From positions 300,065 through 364,064 of the forward strand of contig BLSF01000044.1 in the NCBI GenBank assembly GCA_012862575.1: 64,000 bases of DNA. The letters run 5' to 3'. A program made the translations under genes and the position numbers. The notes beneath the pieces are model-generated. The model searched no databases. It was not told the origin of the DNA and saw nothing but the letters and a program-made list of their open reading frames with translations. This DNA comes from Parietichytrium sp. I65-24A (lineage: Eukaryota; Sar; Bigyra; Thraustochytrida; Thraustochytriidae). Shown here one piece after another: positions 1 to 13,000 of this stretch (the stretch's first letter is position 1; each line of letters starts with the position of its first letter).

Positions 1-3000
1 AACTATCTGTAGCCTCTCCCATATCACACGCACACCTTTGGCATCCTGGTGTTCCTTCTATGTGGTACTAATTAAAGCACCTCAGTCAGAGGTAACCGGA
101 CTGTTAGCTAGCTACTAAAGTACTCTCACATCCAAGTTCGCGATAAACAGCTTGCGCTATTTGGGTGGGTTTGATGTGATTGATTGAGAACGACGAAGCT
201 TCATTTTCTTTTCTTTATTTGTGACAGTGTTTGGAGCACGTGGAGCATGCGGTTTAGAATTAGTTGCCGGTATAGTGAACTGAAGGAAAAGAGAGAAGAA
301 AAGCCTCTAGAGACATTAGTTCGGTAGGGAAAAGAAGAAAGAGTCAAGTCAAGAGCCTGTTCTCACAATGTCCCAAGACGCTCCAAGCTCAAAATTGGAG
401 CGAGAGCAAATGGTCGCCCCTCTCAAACCACCGTGGTACTGGCGACTCACTGTCAGTCAATGCCAGTCGTCACTGAGCGCAGCTGGCGCGCACCGCAACC
501 TACCCATAGGTTCGGGGAATGGATCGAATGCGAAAAACGCCAGAATTATGCATTTTCCCCTCCCCTTCTCCTTTCTTGCTTCTTTCCATCTAAATTCTTC
601 TCCGTCCAGGCGCAAACAGAGCGCGAGAAACGAGTGCATAGCGAACGCCGCAAGCGCTGGTTGCGGGCTACGCTTGTTGCCAGGGAGCGCATAGAAGGGG
701 TAGCAGGAGAGGGATCTTCCTATGGCACGCTACAGCTGCAGTGTACACTTCTGGTGCCCACCGTGACTGTTGCCATTCCATGATTCTGAGGGGATAGGAG
801 CAAAAAGATTGAAGAGATGTGAGTAGTTTGGGATAGTTTGGGGCTTCTGCTCCCTACGCTCTCCTCGCTACTCTGCTCTTCGACGTCGTTCAGTCCAATT
901 TGCTGCCAGCGGGGTTTTCTATTCCCCTTTTGTCTTGAAGGGAAATGGCAGAACTTTCCTGGAAATAGCCGTGGAAGGCATTACTCAACTGGCCTTTGAG
1001 ACGCCCGAGAATCAGCGCTCCACCACTGATGATTGACTGTGAATTGACAGTAAACAAATTGCAAGTCCAAAAAAGCTGTGAATGCATGTTCAAAGACCTG
1101 TCCGGAATGGATGAATTGTAAAAGTAGGAAGGAGAAGATCAATGGCTCTGCGCGTGATCCTCTGCAACAAGGCGCAGTTGCAACGTGAGGGTCTTTGCGC
1201 AGCGCACTGCGAATCCGCGAGAGAGAACCAGATTGAAGTGAGTCGACCAGTCCGCCTGAGGACTAGCTGGGAGGTGGATTGACTTGAAAAGGGTACAAGT
1301 TGAGAACTCAGCATCGTCAAGCGTGGCGTAAGACTGGGGACGTAGACAAAGTGAGACCCATAGAAAGATTTTGCGACAGGCTCAACAATAAAAGAGCTCG
1401 CAACGAATTTGCGCATCCTGGACACCCATGAAACCACTGGAACAAGAATTCAGCGAGTGGCACCAAGCGCTGTCACTCACTCCTTGCGACTGCAAAAGAT
1501 GTTGAGCTTGCCGCAAACTAAAAGTAGGCTGCACGTTTGAAGCATGCGATGGGCGATGCAAGAGCCTGCTTGTGCTTGAGCACGAATTACAACAGCTGGC
1601 GCGCTTGAGCACGGTGAAAGAGGATTGCAAGGAGGGAGAACTCTTCTCACTGAGGTGGCGGTTCTGTCATTGTCTCTCAGAGTTTATCGCTTCTCTTTGC
1701 CAGGATGGGCGACAGGCTGCGTTTTCAGCGACAAAGCATAGTTGTGCATGGAGACGAAGGGATAGGGCTTGTGGCATCGGGTTACAGCTAAACGTATTAA
1801 TAGAGCAGAGTCCTGTCTACGCGGCGCCAAGACCCCTCGCAGACACTCGACATTCTGGCGGGAGGTATGACAAGCATGACGCTTTTCCCTATCTTGGAAG
1901 TTGTAGCAAAATTTGCGCGCAAAGACAAAGCTTGAAGGTGTTTTGATGATCAGCAAAGGAGGGTTTGGCCTCCGTGCGCCAGCTCGCAGCAATCGTCGAA
2001 CTGACAAAGCTAGGCTGAATGATAGCTTTGATTTTGTGAAATCCTTGGGAAGGCTGCAATCCTTGCACATTTTCCCGGGGGCCTGGGTTCCTCGAGTAGA
2101 TGTGAATGATAGAACCGGTGGCGGTCTCCACCAAGACAAAGTTTCCGCCAGGACCAAGGAATCAACTTGGTTCTGAAGTGTAGTGCTTTTCTTCAGAGCA
2201 GGAGCAGGGTGTTCAGATTTTCGCTGGCATGGTCAATTACTGAAGGAAGGCACTCAACTTATGGCGACAAAAATACTCATCACTTTGTGACTTTGGCCTT
2301 GAACGAAGTACTCGAAAATTTCAAGACCAAGTTGTCTGTCACCATTCAGCAGGAGGACTCAGCCAAGTACATTCTAAAAAGAAGATTACGTTCGCTGTGG
2401 AGACGCGCATGTAACTCTTGACATTCTTTTTATCTTTTGCGAGTGCAGTAGTCCTCCTCTTGGAGCGGATGGCCTGGTCTGGCTGATTCCTCCACTCGGG
2501 CGCACCAAGGCTTGGCGCGCCATGTAAAACCGTTAGATCGCTTCACCCCACCATATATGGGCACAGGCACGGGGTTAAGAGCTACTCACCACATTCGCGC
2601 ATTCGCCGCTGCTCCCTCCAATGTAACGCCACGTGCTGAGTATTGTACCGGCTGCGAGTACACGTACAGGTACAGGTACAGGTCCTCTGTAGCTATTACC
2701 CGACTGGTTTAGGACGTTGAAAAAGTGAAGTGAACCCGCGTCTATGGCCTCGCGAAATGTTGTTGGAATTTGAGTCGATGCCAGGCGCAAAGGCCCGGCG
2801 CAAATGCCCGTCGCTGCGCCTCGCAGAGAAGACTGATTGCCTATTGGACGGCTTCGAGATACCTGGAGCAAGTAATAGTGGGTCATGCTCTGAGCCATGA
2901 GAGAAAACTGGTAGCACAGCTTTTTCTATTAAGTACTTAGCGCGGAAAAAGGAAACGCAGATGATCTTTCAACAATCAAAGCTCGGCTTCAAACTGCCAA

Positions 3001-5260
3001 TTCTCCTTCACGGCGCTGCACGCTTATCAATATGTGCGCATTTCCTAACGATAAATCAGGACCTGCTTGGAAGCGAGTGCGGAAATGGGGTAGAATTGTG
3101 CACCGCAACGAATCGTCTTTTGCCGGAATACTTGTTTTCCGTGCAAGTTCTCGACGGATTTGGACGTCCAAACTTTTTTTTTGTTCGGGCCATTGCCGAA
3201 GCCATACGAATTGACAGTCAAGAAGGCTTCTGTCTCAACATCGCCAACATTGCTACGTTCGCATACTCCACTCGACGGCCAAATTCTGTTAGAAGACAAA
3301 AAAATGCACCCGGGTCTTGTGTATACACCATCTGACCTACTTCAACTCTGTGGGGCGTCGCGCCTCGCTTTCATTTTGTAGAGATGCAAAGAGACCGGCG
3401 GTGTTGTGTGTGTGGTATAAAAACGAGTTCTACCTGTGGAACCAAAACTGATTTCCTTCAAATTTTCAGAACAGGTCTTCTGTACGTGCCGACAGTGCAG
3501 ACACCACTGCATGTGCTCTCCCCCATCTCATTAAGTCCCGGGAGGCCCGGACGAACATGGTTTTATTGTGTCTACCCACGGTTGCGAATCTGAAGAGCAT
3601 TGGCGTTAAGCCAGCAACACTACTAAACGTCTCGGAGATCCTGTCCCCAACGCATTTTCCCATAGGGACTTACTTTTACAAAATTCAAGAATTTTAACTG
3701 TAAAACAAAATATCTCAAATCGAACTTCGATGCAATCGTACCTGTTTCATCAGTTACTGCACGAATATGCAACGAAACACCTGCGAGGATCTGAGGACTC
3801 TGGCATGTCCCGCAAATCCCTCTGAAGCATTGGTTTTCCAAACTACAAAATTTGATTCCATGGAGGTGGGCCATACACGAAGCGATGCGATGCGATGTTC
3901 CTGCATCAGTAGCCAATCGCCACGCCATGCTACTGAGGCAGGCTGAGTACCAACTCTTCAACGGTCTTGTCGGCCCTGTGAGTGTGGAGCGAGCCATGCC
4001 AAGCGTGTCTCCCAGAAGCATTCAGCATTTTCTATTTTTTTGTTTATAAGCGGTCTTTAGCAGAGAAGCTAAGGCGATCATCGCCTATTTACTCACCACA
4101 GCTTTCTCCTTCCTCCTCAGGTGCTTCGCGACATTTGCGGAATTTGCGGCATCAAGAATTTTGAGTCACTCTTGATTTTGGGAGGTTTGGGAGGGAGATT
4201 GTTCGGCACTTTTCCTTGCTCGGTAGTGTACATCTCAGAGTACGACTGTGTAGAGTATCTTAGGACTAGGAAAGCAGAACTCGACGGTTTTTTTTAAATC
4301 TTTTCATCATCACATCACATTCACATCATCACATCAAGTTCACAGCATTCATTATCATTTCATGCAAAGTTTTGTTGAGTCCTCTCCGGTGAGAAGATGC
4401 TCGATACGCTCCAAGAAATTTCAATCCAACTCTCGGCGAATAAGAAAGGTCATGGTCAACCGTTCGGTTGTACACGTCCAGTAGTATTATACTGACTTCT
4501 CAACTCACCAGCTGTTAGGAGTGCGGTTCCGGAAAATACGGTTTGGAACTTTCCTAGTAGAGCGTGGATAGGGCCTTGGCAATCAAGCGTTAAGACCATC
4601 TTGATGATAGTAAAAGAACCTGTTCCGAATGATTTGTGCAGTAGATAGTGTCAGGGAAAAGCCTAGTCACTCTTAAAACCCGCGGGATAATTGCGTAAGC
4701 TTTTATGCACGCCCTCGATGATCGCGAAAATAAACCACCACTGTGTTGCCTTTCTCCCGTAGGCTTTGCTAATGGGAGAAGAGTTCCGATGTGAGGGAAA
4801 GATTCTGAGATGTGAAAATTGCGCGTAGATTCAAACATCTTATAGTATTCATTAAATCGTTGCATATCCTTGCATGCACGCTGTACTGGCAGTCCAGAGT
4901 GCTGAGCCCCCAGAGTCCCAGTCAAGCACGGAATCAGCTACGTAACCGTTAGCCCTTCTTTCACGTGCCTCCTCCCTCTCACAGCCCATCACACATGCCA
5001 TTCCTTCCCTCACATCCCCCCCGAAGTTTGAGCGAACTGGAGTGAGAGAGCGATGTGTCTAACGCGCATAAGACCACATAGCATTACGTTGTAGGTCGAG
5101 ATAGCCAGAACCTTGATGAAGTAAGCCCAGAAAGCAAGCGAACAAAGCGAGCGAGGGAGCTTGCATGAATCAGGACTGACTGAGAGAGACGGAAGAGGGA
5201 GAGAAGGGAAGGAGACGTGTGACGTAAGAGGAAACTAATTTTGATCAACTCACTTTTCAA

Positions 5261-5295
5261 TTGATTGAATGATTGATTGATTGATTGATTGATTG
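5261..5295. repeat. (GATT)n microsatellite
   Basis: Successive GATT units, with one GAAT interruption, directly readable. It lies in a gene-free stretch about 0.75 kb upstream of the gene at 6051. Confidence 0.9.
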
Positions 5296-5699
5296 TTTCT
5301 TTCTCTTCTTCCCCCCCGTCTGCCGGGAGAGGAAGGCATCACAGAAGTGGATCGAAAATCAATTCACAGTCGGTTCACAATGCTCCTCCCACTACGTCCC
5401 AGCCGGAAGAATCTAATGCCAGTCCGTCGGTGCATGCGTCTCACTGACAAGATGAATAGTCAAGTACTAGTACATGAATACTAGCTTGCTTTTTCGCAAG
5501 AGTTGGTCTTTCTGTCTTTCCTTCATTCACATTTCGAGTCACAACTTCGTCTCACACGTTCTCGCACTCTCAGGCAATTCGTCTACCGCGGTTAGAGAGC
5601 CGCGTGAAAGAGGGAGTCTAACTGCTCTAGCCGCAGCCTACAAGCCCGGAGAACGGAAGAGTCAAAGTCACCAGAGAGAGATTAAATTAGATAGAGTGC

Positions 5700-5817
5700 T
5701 AGCGAGAGGAACAGAGAGAGAAAGAGAGAGAGAAAGAAAGGGGAGGGAGAGAGATGGAGAGAGGGAGAGAGGGAAAAGTTCTCAGGTGCAATAGTTGCAG
5801 ACAGAGAGAGAGAGAGA
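5700..5817. repeat. GA-rich polypurine tract upstream of gene at 6051
   Basis: Nearly pure AG/AAAG/GGAG runs on the + strand, broken near 5775-5795. Similar strand-asymmetric tracts precede several genes here (8329-8390 before RAD51; pyrimidine runs at 18541-18690 upstream of the minus-strand kinase). It could be core promoter or 5' UTR sequence. That role is inference. Confidence 0.7.
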
Positions 5818-6050
5818 CGTGGAGTTCCCACCTTGGCGAGTGCATAGAGTGCAGTGAGTGCAGAGCGGGCTTCGAGCTAGTCCATTCCGGGACCAGAAAC
5901 GCGCAGTGAGACTTGGGCGTGCAAAAAGCTCAGACCTCGTTTTTGCACACAATAAGCAGGTCGCAGACGTGCAAAGCCGCAAGCGCCAGGGGTTACTCAC
6001 AAGACACAGAAGACGACAGAGACCGAGACGCGAAAGCGCGCAACGACGAA

Positions 6051-7550
6051 ATGCGCTTGCGCGAGCATATGGACGTGCGCGCGGAGGTGGCCATGGGCCA
6101 CGAAGCAGAGCACATGCCACAGAAGCTGGCGAATGTGCCCATTGTACACAAGACTCCTGCAGCGGGTAAGACGGTGAGGCGCGCCGCGAACCTTGGGGAG
6201 TCGTCCTTTCAGGTGTTCATGCGATTTGCTCAGATGGAGAGTCTGGGCGGCGGGGCTGGCGAGAGAATCCTGAGCACCGAGTGCTTCGAAAACTGGCTTC
6301 AAACACGCAAGAGCGTTCCGAAAAACCCGCCGCGGGCATTTAAAGATGCCATCAAAGTGATTTTGCAGGGTTCTTGCCGGTGTAGACCCTTTCCCGAGGA
6401 GGTGGAAGCCGATCTTCTTCGCGTAATTCGCCGCAAGGATTACAGCTGGCCTTGCTTTCAAGAGATGCAAGGTTGCAACATTGGCAAAAGGGGTTGGCGC
6501 ATCCTCGGTTACCACGAGACCCGGCTGTCAGGTGCGCCACCCCCCGCAAACGCTTTCTCTGACTGCGCAGTACGCAAACGAAAAGCCTCAGTGATTTCAT
6601 GTAAACGCAAACGCTCTGCAGCTCCGACCAGAGAGTCTTCTGACGTAGCTCTGCCCGAACAGTTTTCAAGAAACCTCCACGAAATCCATCCACACTCGGA
6701 ATTCAGCACATTTTCAATACCGACAGAGTATTCAGCCCCCCCTCAGACGTTGGCAGAAGGCGCAGAGGTGAAAGTGGAAACCATTCTGGACGCAGTAGAT
6801 GTCTCTTCGTTCTTAATTGAAACACTCCACGACTCGCCAGACTTGTCGCAGCCTTCTCAAAACTTCGCAAACACGGGCTCACCTTACCCGTACCACGCCA
6901 AACCAGCTTACTCGCAACCTCAGTACCCTTCTCCGCCTTCCAGTAAGGGGGAGTATCAAGAATACCCCGAGATCGAGCCCTCCAAGGAGTACTTTTCTGC
7001 AGCAGTACCCGAGTTGCCTACTCGATCGACCTACGACACGTTCAGATCCATATGCGCAACGTCTTCCAATGACCATGATCTCAGATCCATTATGAACCGA
7101 CACATGGCAAGCGGAGATCCAAGACTGGATGCGTACTTTCTCGCGCCAGCCCCCGGACACGTCCAGGAGCTCTGCTACGCTCCTTTCGTCGTGAACGGGT
7201 CCGCCGAGGTCGACCTGATAGTGGACGACGCGTTTTACGGGCCAGGAATCACGTGCTATTTTTCAGGCTCGACTTCCGAGTTTAGGTTCTCCGAGTGCGC
7301 GGTCATGAATTTGCGGACGCTGATGCTCCTCAAAGAGCGTCTGACGAGCCAAAAAACGAACATGCCGCTATATTGTCGAGGAATATGCGGCGACAAGTGC
7401 ATGCTCTACTCTATCACCAGAAACGGAGGTAGTTGCCGAGTTGAATTCATGGACGTTTCCAATCACAACCAGAGCTACCTGCATCTTGCGCCCATCTTTC
7501 CGGTTTCTCCCTACCGGTACCCTTGCGAAGCACTTGAGTTTGCAGATTAA
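6051..7550 (+). CDS. hypothetical protein, basic/Pro-Tyr-rich, possibly nuclear
   Basis: Single-exon gene of 499 residues; family not recognised. The frame is open from a TTG at 5913, but the first ATG is at 6051, so I start there. An N-terminal segment of about 130 residues looks folded, with mixed hydrophobic and charged residues and several Cys and Trp. It is followed by two basic clusters (RKRKAS, CKRKRS) that resemble a bipartite nuclear localisation signal. The middle is low-complexity and rich in Pro, Ser, Tyr and Glu, and a Cys-containing C-terminal segment of about 120 residues again looks globular. The architecture (folded end, NLS, disordered linker, folded end) would suit a lineage-specific nuclear or regulatory protein, but I assign no function. 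It is followed by an AT-rich 3' flank, typical of an intergenic end. Confidence 0.7.
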   Translation: MRLREHMDVRAEVAMGHEAEHMPQKLANVPIVHKTPAAGKTVRRAANLGESSFQVFMRFAQMESLGGGAGERILSTECFENWLQTRKSVPKNPPRAFKDAIKVILQGSCRCRPFPEEVEADLLRVIRRKDYSWPCFQEMQGCNIGKRGWRILGYHETRLSGAPPPANAFSDCAVRKRKASVISCKRKRSAAPTRESSDVALPEQFSRNLHEIHPHSEFSTFSIPTEYSAPPQTLAEGAEVKVETILDAVDVSSFLIETLHDSPDLSQPSQNFANTGSPYPYHAKPAYSQPQYPSPPSSKGEYQEYPEIEPSKEYFSAAVPELPTRSTYDTFRSICATSSNDHDLRSIMNRHMASGDPRLDAYFLAPAPGHVQELCYAPFVVNGSAEVDLIVDDAFYGPGITCYFSGSTSEFRFSECAVMNLRTLMLLKERLTSQKTNMPLYCRGICGDKCMLYSITRNGGSCRVEFMDVSNHNQSYLHLAPIFPVSPYRYPCEALEFAD

Positions 7551-8479
7551 AAGAGCTCACCGTCGAAACTTGCCACTCCTCCTGTCTTGATGCCCCTCTC
7601 ACTGTCTCAATAGACCTCATTAGAACATCACCTTAGCTAAATTTGATCAATGACTTTTTATTGTGAACTACCAATCCACTAAGATTTACAATATCTCTCA
7701 TATTTAAGGTAAACCATAGCCGCAACGATAGGTAGCCATAGATACTATTTATATTATTTGATTTTGAAATATATTTCTACAGTTCAAAAAATACGAAACT
7801 AGACGGGAGGGTGCCTTGATCGTCATTTGAAAATTTGAAAATTCAATACACGTTGGTTCTTGATTCAAGAACCGGAAGCTTACGCCCGCGCGGTTTGACG
7901 CCAGCCTACAGAATGCGCTCTATGTATATCGCATGACCCACAACACGCCTACTAGCTCAAGAGAGCCAATTCTTTGAGCATACAGCCCACCGCAAAACTG
8001 CTTTGGTTCCGGAGGCCAATAATCGCCACACCCTTGCAGGCCAATAAATGCCCACTTTCCACTCACCAGCCTCTCGAGTCCCTCGAGTACATCACCAGAC
8101 CCTTACCATCTCAACTACTCCAAACACTACTCTGCGCAAAGAACCGGGCACGCCGTGCACTCCCCTGCGCGCCCTCCCTCCACTCCTACACACTTGCATA
8201 GCTGGCGCCTATCCTCGTGCCGCCCCCCCTTTTTTTTTCTCTCTCTCCACTTGCATGCACTCCAAACAAACCAGAGCAACCCAAACTTCAAACTTCAAAC
8301 CCCGAACGCTCCTCTCAGCAGCAGCAAGAAAGAAAGAAAGAAAGAGCAGAAAAGAGAAGAAAGGAAAGGGGAGGAAAGGAGAGAGAAGGTTCTTCGGCGG
8401 CAGGCAGCGGCGAGGGAGCGGCAGACCCCTAACTGTGCGGGGCGCGAGGAGAAGAGACAAGGCGCACGCGGCGAGCAGG
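7551..8479. other. intergenic, AT-rich 3' end then RAD51 5' flank
   Basis: 7600-7860 is AT-rich and fits a 3' UTR/terminator region. 8215-8240 is a C/T run, and 8329-8390 is an AAAG/GGAAA polypurine tract immediately before the RAD51 start. Overlapping open frames at 8048-8844 on both strands are low-complexity and are not supported as genes. Confidence 0.6.
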
Positions 8480-9800
8480 ATGGGCGACATGATGATGGCC
8501 GAGGAGGCGTACGTGGACAACCAGATGGCGGTAAGTTGCGCGCGCGGAGGGCGGCGTCGCGGGCTGTTGGCGCGGTTGGCATGGGCGGCATGGGTGGCAT
8601 GGTGGCACGGGCGGGGAAGCTGACGAGAAAGTGCGTACGTTGTTGTTGGTGGTGGTATGTGCGGCCGACAGGAGCAGGAGGACTGCGGGCCATCGCACAT
8701 TGAGCTGCTGGAGTCGCACGGAGTGAGCGCCACGGACGTGAAGAAGCTCAAGGAGGCGGGCTTCCACACGGTGGAGGCCATCGCGTACGCGACCATGCGG
8801 CACCTGTGCGAGGTGAAGGGAATTAGCGAGAACAAGGCGCTCAAGATTCAGCAGGAGGCGAAGAAGATTGTGCCCATGGGCTTTACTACCGTACGTGAAT
8901 CACTGTGTGTTTGTGTTTGTGTTTGATTTGGTGATTGGGTTTGGTCGCGTCTTGGCTGGCCTGGAGTGTGGGTGAGGGTGTTGTGTGGCGTATGTCTCTT
9001 GCACTTGTTTCGGAGAATAAGCTGACCGTTGAGAGTGAATGAGGCAGGCGCGCGAACACTTGAAGATGAGAGAGGATATCATCTCGCTCTCCACGGGGTC
9101 TAAGGAGCTGGACCAGATGCTTGCGGGAGGTATCGAGACGGGCTCGGTGACGGAGCTGTACGGGGAATTCAGGACCGGTAAAACGCAGCTGTGCCACACG
9201 TTGTGCGTAACTTGCCAGCTGCCGACTTCACAAGGTGGCGGCGAAGGCAAGGCCATCTACATCGATACAGAGGGCTGCTTTCGCCCAGAGAGACTGCAGG
9301 CGATCGCCGAGCGCTTTGGATTAAATGCCGACGATGTTCTTGACAATGTCGCGGTCGCCCGAGCCCACAACTCGGAGCACCAAATGCAGCTTCTCTCGCA
9401 AGCATCGGCAATGATGGCAGAGAGCAGGTATGCTCTTATTGTCGTGGACAGCGCCACGGCCTTGTTCCGCACGGACTACCAAGGGCGAGGTGAGCTCGCT
9501 GATCGCCAGCAAAATCTGGCCCAGTTCCTCCGCAACCTCACACGGCTGGCGAACGAGTTCGGTGTCGCGGTAGTCATCACAAATCAGGTCGTGGCCTCTC
9601 CTGATTCTTCCGTTTTCGCCAAAGACCCTATCAAGCCCATTGGAGGAAACATCATCGCCCATGCCTCGACGACCCGCCTCAAGCTCAGAAAAGGCCGCGG
9701 CGAAACGCGTATTTGTAAGGTCATCGACTCCCCCACTTTACCCGAGAGTGAGGCTTCATTCGCCCTAACTGGCCAGGGAGTGGCAGACGCTGCCGAGTAA
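8480..9800 (+). CDS. RAD51: RAD51 recombinase (3 exons)
   Basis: Eukaryotic RecA-family recombinase that forms filaments on single-stranded DNA and drives strand exchange in homologous recombination. Exons are 8480-8530, 8672-8890 and 9048-9800 (stop included), all phase 0, with GT-AG introns of 141 and 157 bp. The 340 residues match the usual size of about 339. Exon 2 carries the N-terminal helix-hairpin-helix region and ends in the MGFTT linker. Exon 3 holds the ATPase core with Walker A (GEFRTGKT), Walker B (LIVVDSA) and the C-terminal [13 protein letters not shown] segment. The MGFTT linker and [10 protein letters not shown] favour RAD51 over the meiotic paralogue DMC1. The 3' end converges on the dynactin gene with a 215-bp gap. 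Confidence 0.96.
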
Positions 9801-10015
9801 TCAATCCATTTTTCGGGGCATGTAGAAAGTATATCCATTTTTTTAAATAAAATAATAGACGATTCCGCCTTGCAAATCGTGCAGTACCTTGACGTATAAG
9901 AGCACAAACACGGACATAAAGAGTCAAATGAGATTTTCTTTTACTTAAAGAGAGACTGCGCTGCTATGTGTTGGGAAAGACTTGTGGCCATCACAAAATG
10001 AGTACAGCGGAGAAA

Positions 10016-13000
10016 TCAATAGCCAGTGAGCGGGAGCGGTTTGTATATTTCTGTCAGTTTGTGTCGCGAGACCAGCACAGGAACCACTTCACAGCCTTTT
10101 CCTTCGGACTCGTCAGACGAAATCTCCACTCGCCCGACATGCACTACAGACGGTTTTTCTCCTCGAGCCAAATTCAGCTCGCGACACAACTTTTGAGCAC
10201 GAATACGTTGAGCTGCCAGCTGCTGAGACAGCGGAATTTCCGGCGTCTTTCGAATTGTCGGAACACGCAACTGGCTTTGCAAGAGGAGGATCTCTGCCAT
10301 CTTGCGGCGAGATTCCTTCCAGTCCAAGAACTCCTCCCCGTGAGTAAATTTGCTTTCTTTTTTCACGAGAACCTTCTTCCCGTTGTAGCGCTTCGCCGGC
10401 GCAAATTTAAGAGGAGCCAAACTCTGCACGGAGCCAAATAGTTTCTCTGACCTCAGGTACGAAATTTCGTCCATAAGGTGGTGAAGAAGAGCCTGTGACA
10501 CTCCAGAACCCGAGTCTTGACCGTGGGTAGCTCCAGAGTTTCCATCGGCGGATGCCACCTGGGATTTCGATGAAGACCCAGGGGACCCGCTCGCAGCGGC
10601 GGCTGCTGCCCGAGCGGCTGCCAGAGGGTTGGTTTTCTTGTCCGGAGACGTCTCTGCAGTCCCGCTGCTCGCGGCAGCACTTGCCGAGGGGAGATGCTGC
10701 ACTTTCTCTTGAAGTGCAGATATCTGGTCTTCGTAGCTTTTGGCGGATTCTTTTGCGACGATGATGGCTTGCTCGTACTCTGCGTTCTTCTGCGCGAGCA
10801 ATTTCTCCAGCTCTTTGCACCTGATACCAAGGTCAAGCTCGCCCTTGGCCACCTCACGAGCGGCATCAAGCTTTTGCTCGAGATCGTCGCGGACAAGTTG
10901 CAGAGCACTCAACTCGTTAGACTTGCTGTGGACCTCCAAGACACGCCGTTTCAGTGCGTTCTTCACTTGCTCAAGCTCTTTGTTGGTTTCAGCAGCTGTC
11001 TCCAGCATTGATGCAACTTCCGTTGCCCTTTCCTTCCATGCCGGACAAACTGGGATTGCCTCTGCGTTGTCTCTCTCGGCTTCCTTGGAGCGAAGCTCAA
11101 TCTCAATTTCCTTGGCCAGAGCCTCCAGCGATGCAAAGTCAACCTCACCAGATAATACTATAGCATTAAGCGAATCGCGCAATCGTTGCGAAACTTCCAG
11201 ACCAAGCATGGACCCGCTCTCCATTCTCTCCAAAGTGCTGCACACACTCCCAATCTGAGCAAGGGATTGATACTGGTCTCCGGACTCGGCTCCTGCGATC
11301 CCTAGTCCGTGAAGGTACGCGAGATAAAGACCTTCCGTTGGAAACAGGGATGTTTCGAACGCAAGACCAGTGCTTTCGCTCACCTTTTGCGCAGCATTCT
11401 TCAGCGTTACTGACGCCGACTCAAGCACCCCAGCAAGGCTCAACAGAGGGTCGATCTGATTCTCCAGATCAGAACTCTCTTTCTGAAGGATCTGGATAAC
11501 CTGAAGAAGCGCATGCTTGAATTGGGATACCACCGGACTGAACACCGCGTTGAATTCTTCCAGTTGTTTAAAGGACATTCCTGCCTCAAATAGATGCCAG
11601 AGCGATTTGATGTCGTTTAGAGCACCAAAGCATGACTTCACCAGCCGGATGCACTCCTTTGGTATTTTAGCAGTCTGCCAAGAGGTCCCGTCCTTCGCAA
11701 TAGCGTTTTGGAGCAAAACCCGGGAAACCAGGCGCGCGAGGTCGGACACTTCCACCGTGCCGAGCAACAGTTGCAGAATATTTCGACTGGGTTTGTCCAA
11801 GATAGACGCAGGCACAAGAGACTCTACACAAAGCGCGCGGTATTCGTTTTGCTTCTTTTCAGCTTTGGAGATTTCCACCTGAATTGTTCGCGTCATGCGC
11901 GCTTCAGTCTCCGAAAGCAGCGCTAGGTTGGCCGACCTGGCCTGATCTTTTGTCTCCGAGAGAACATTCCGAAGGTCCTCTAGCTCGTCAAGTTTCGCTG
12001 CCAGCTCGGCCTCCCGGCCCTGCGACTCCACGATCCGCTGACGCAGCGTTTCTAGCGTTGATTGAAGAGTCTGCATCTGCCCTGCAAGCCGCTCGTTCGA
12101 GTATCTCGTGCTGGTGAGCTCGCTATCGAGCCTATTTATCTCATCCTGCATCTCCTTCTGGTGGTCGACGTGTTGCTGCTCGACCTCCTCGGACAGCTGG
12201 CGAAGCTCTTCCAGCTCCTCGTTTGCCTCTCGCAACTCCGCATTCTCGTCAGCGAGTTCCAAATTCTTGTCTGATAGATCCTCCACCATTGACTCGTAGG
12301 CCTGTGCGGTGTCTAGCATACTCTTTAGCTCCTCTACCTGCTCTTGCAAGCTTTTGTTTTGCTCACGCAATTGCTCCGCCAAAGAAGCACTCTGCGCCAG
12401 CGTCTCCTTCTCCTTGGACAGTACTTTGACTTGCCGGGTGAGCTCGGTCTTGTCATTTGTGCTGGCAGTGTGCAAGCGCTTGAGTGCGTCGCGGAGTTTT
12501 CCATTTTCTTCAGCAACCTCTTTTAGTTTTTCCGTCATTGCAGCGTCCAGATCGGCGCCACCTTCGGCGCTCAGTTGGACGACGGGAGCTTTTGCGCTAA
12601 TGGCAAGTTTTTCTTCCTCAAACTCTGCTTGCATCTGCTCAATCTGTAGCTCGAGCTCCAGGACTTTGTCTTCAGCAATATCCTTTTCCTCTTCTACAGT
12701 TTCTTTATCCAGTGTGAGCGACTCTACCATGACATTTAACTCTTCCAGCTCCTTGGTCTGTTTTTCGATTGTGCGCTCCAACTTGGCGATGGCTGCTTTG
12801 TTCTTGGCTTCCAAGTCAAGGTCTGAACGCTCGGCGAGACTCTTCACTTTGCGCAATTCCGCCTCCAGGTCCATTCTGGTGTGTTTCTCCTGTTCCACTT
12901 CCTCCACGAGTTCGGACACTCGAACTTCCTTGGCCTGCAACTCCGCGTCCTTGCTCTCCCGTAGTGTCTGCAAGCTGTGTTCGAGCGTCGCGGCTTTGAG

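Larger units (their letters stand above)
1..6050. other. gene-poor left flank, no recognisable gene
   Basis: Short open frames occur on both strands (for example 368-694 +, 1684-2157 -, 2961-3335 +), but none shows a recognisable domain, extended conserved-looking composition or a credible exon chain. The stretch contains a CATCA-rich simple tract near 4305-4345, a GATT microsatellite (5261-5295) and a GA-rich tract (about 5700-5817) that probably belongs to the 5' flank of the gene starting at 6051. A decayed or fast-evolving gene cannot be excluded. Confidence 0.5.

Noticed and set aside
8048-8844. overlapping frames on both strands around RAD51 exon 1
   Set aside because: Low-complexity Pro/Ser/Lys from purine-pyrimidine tracts; they overlap the RAD51 start and intron.
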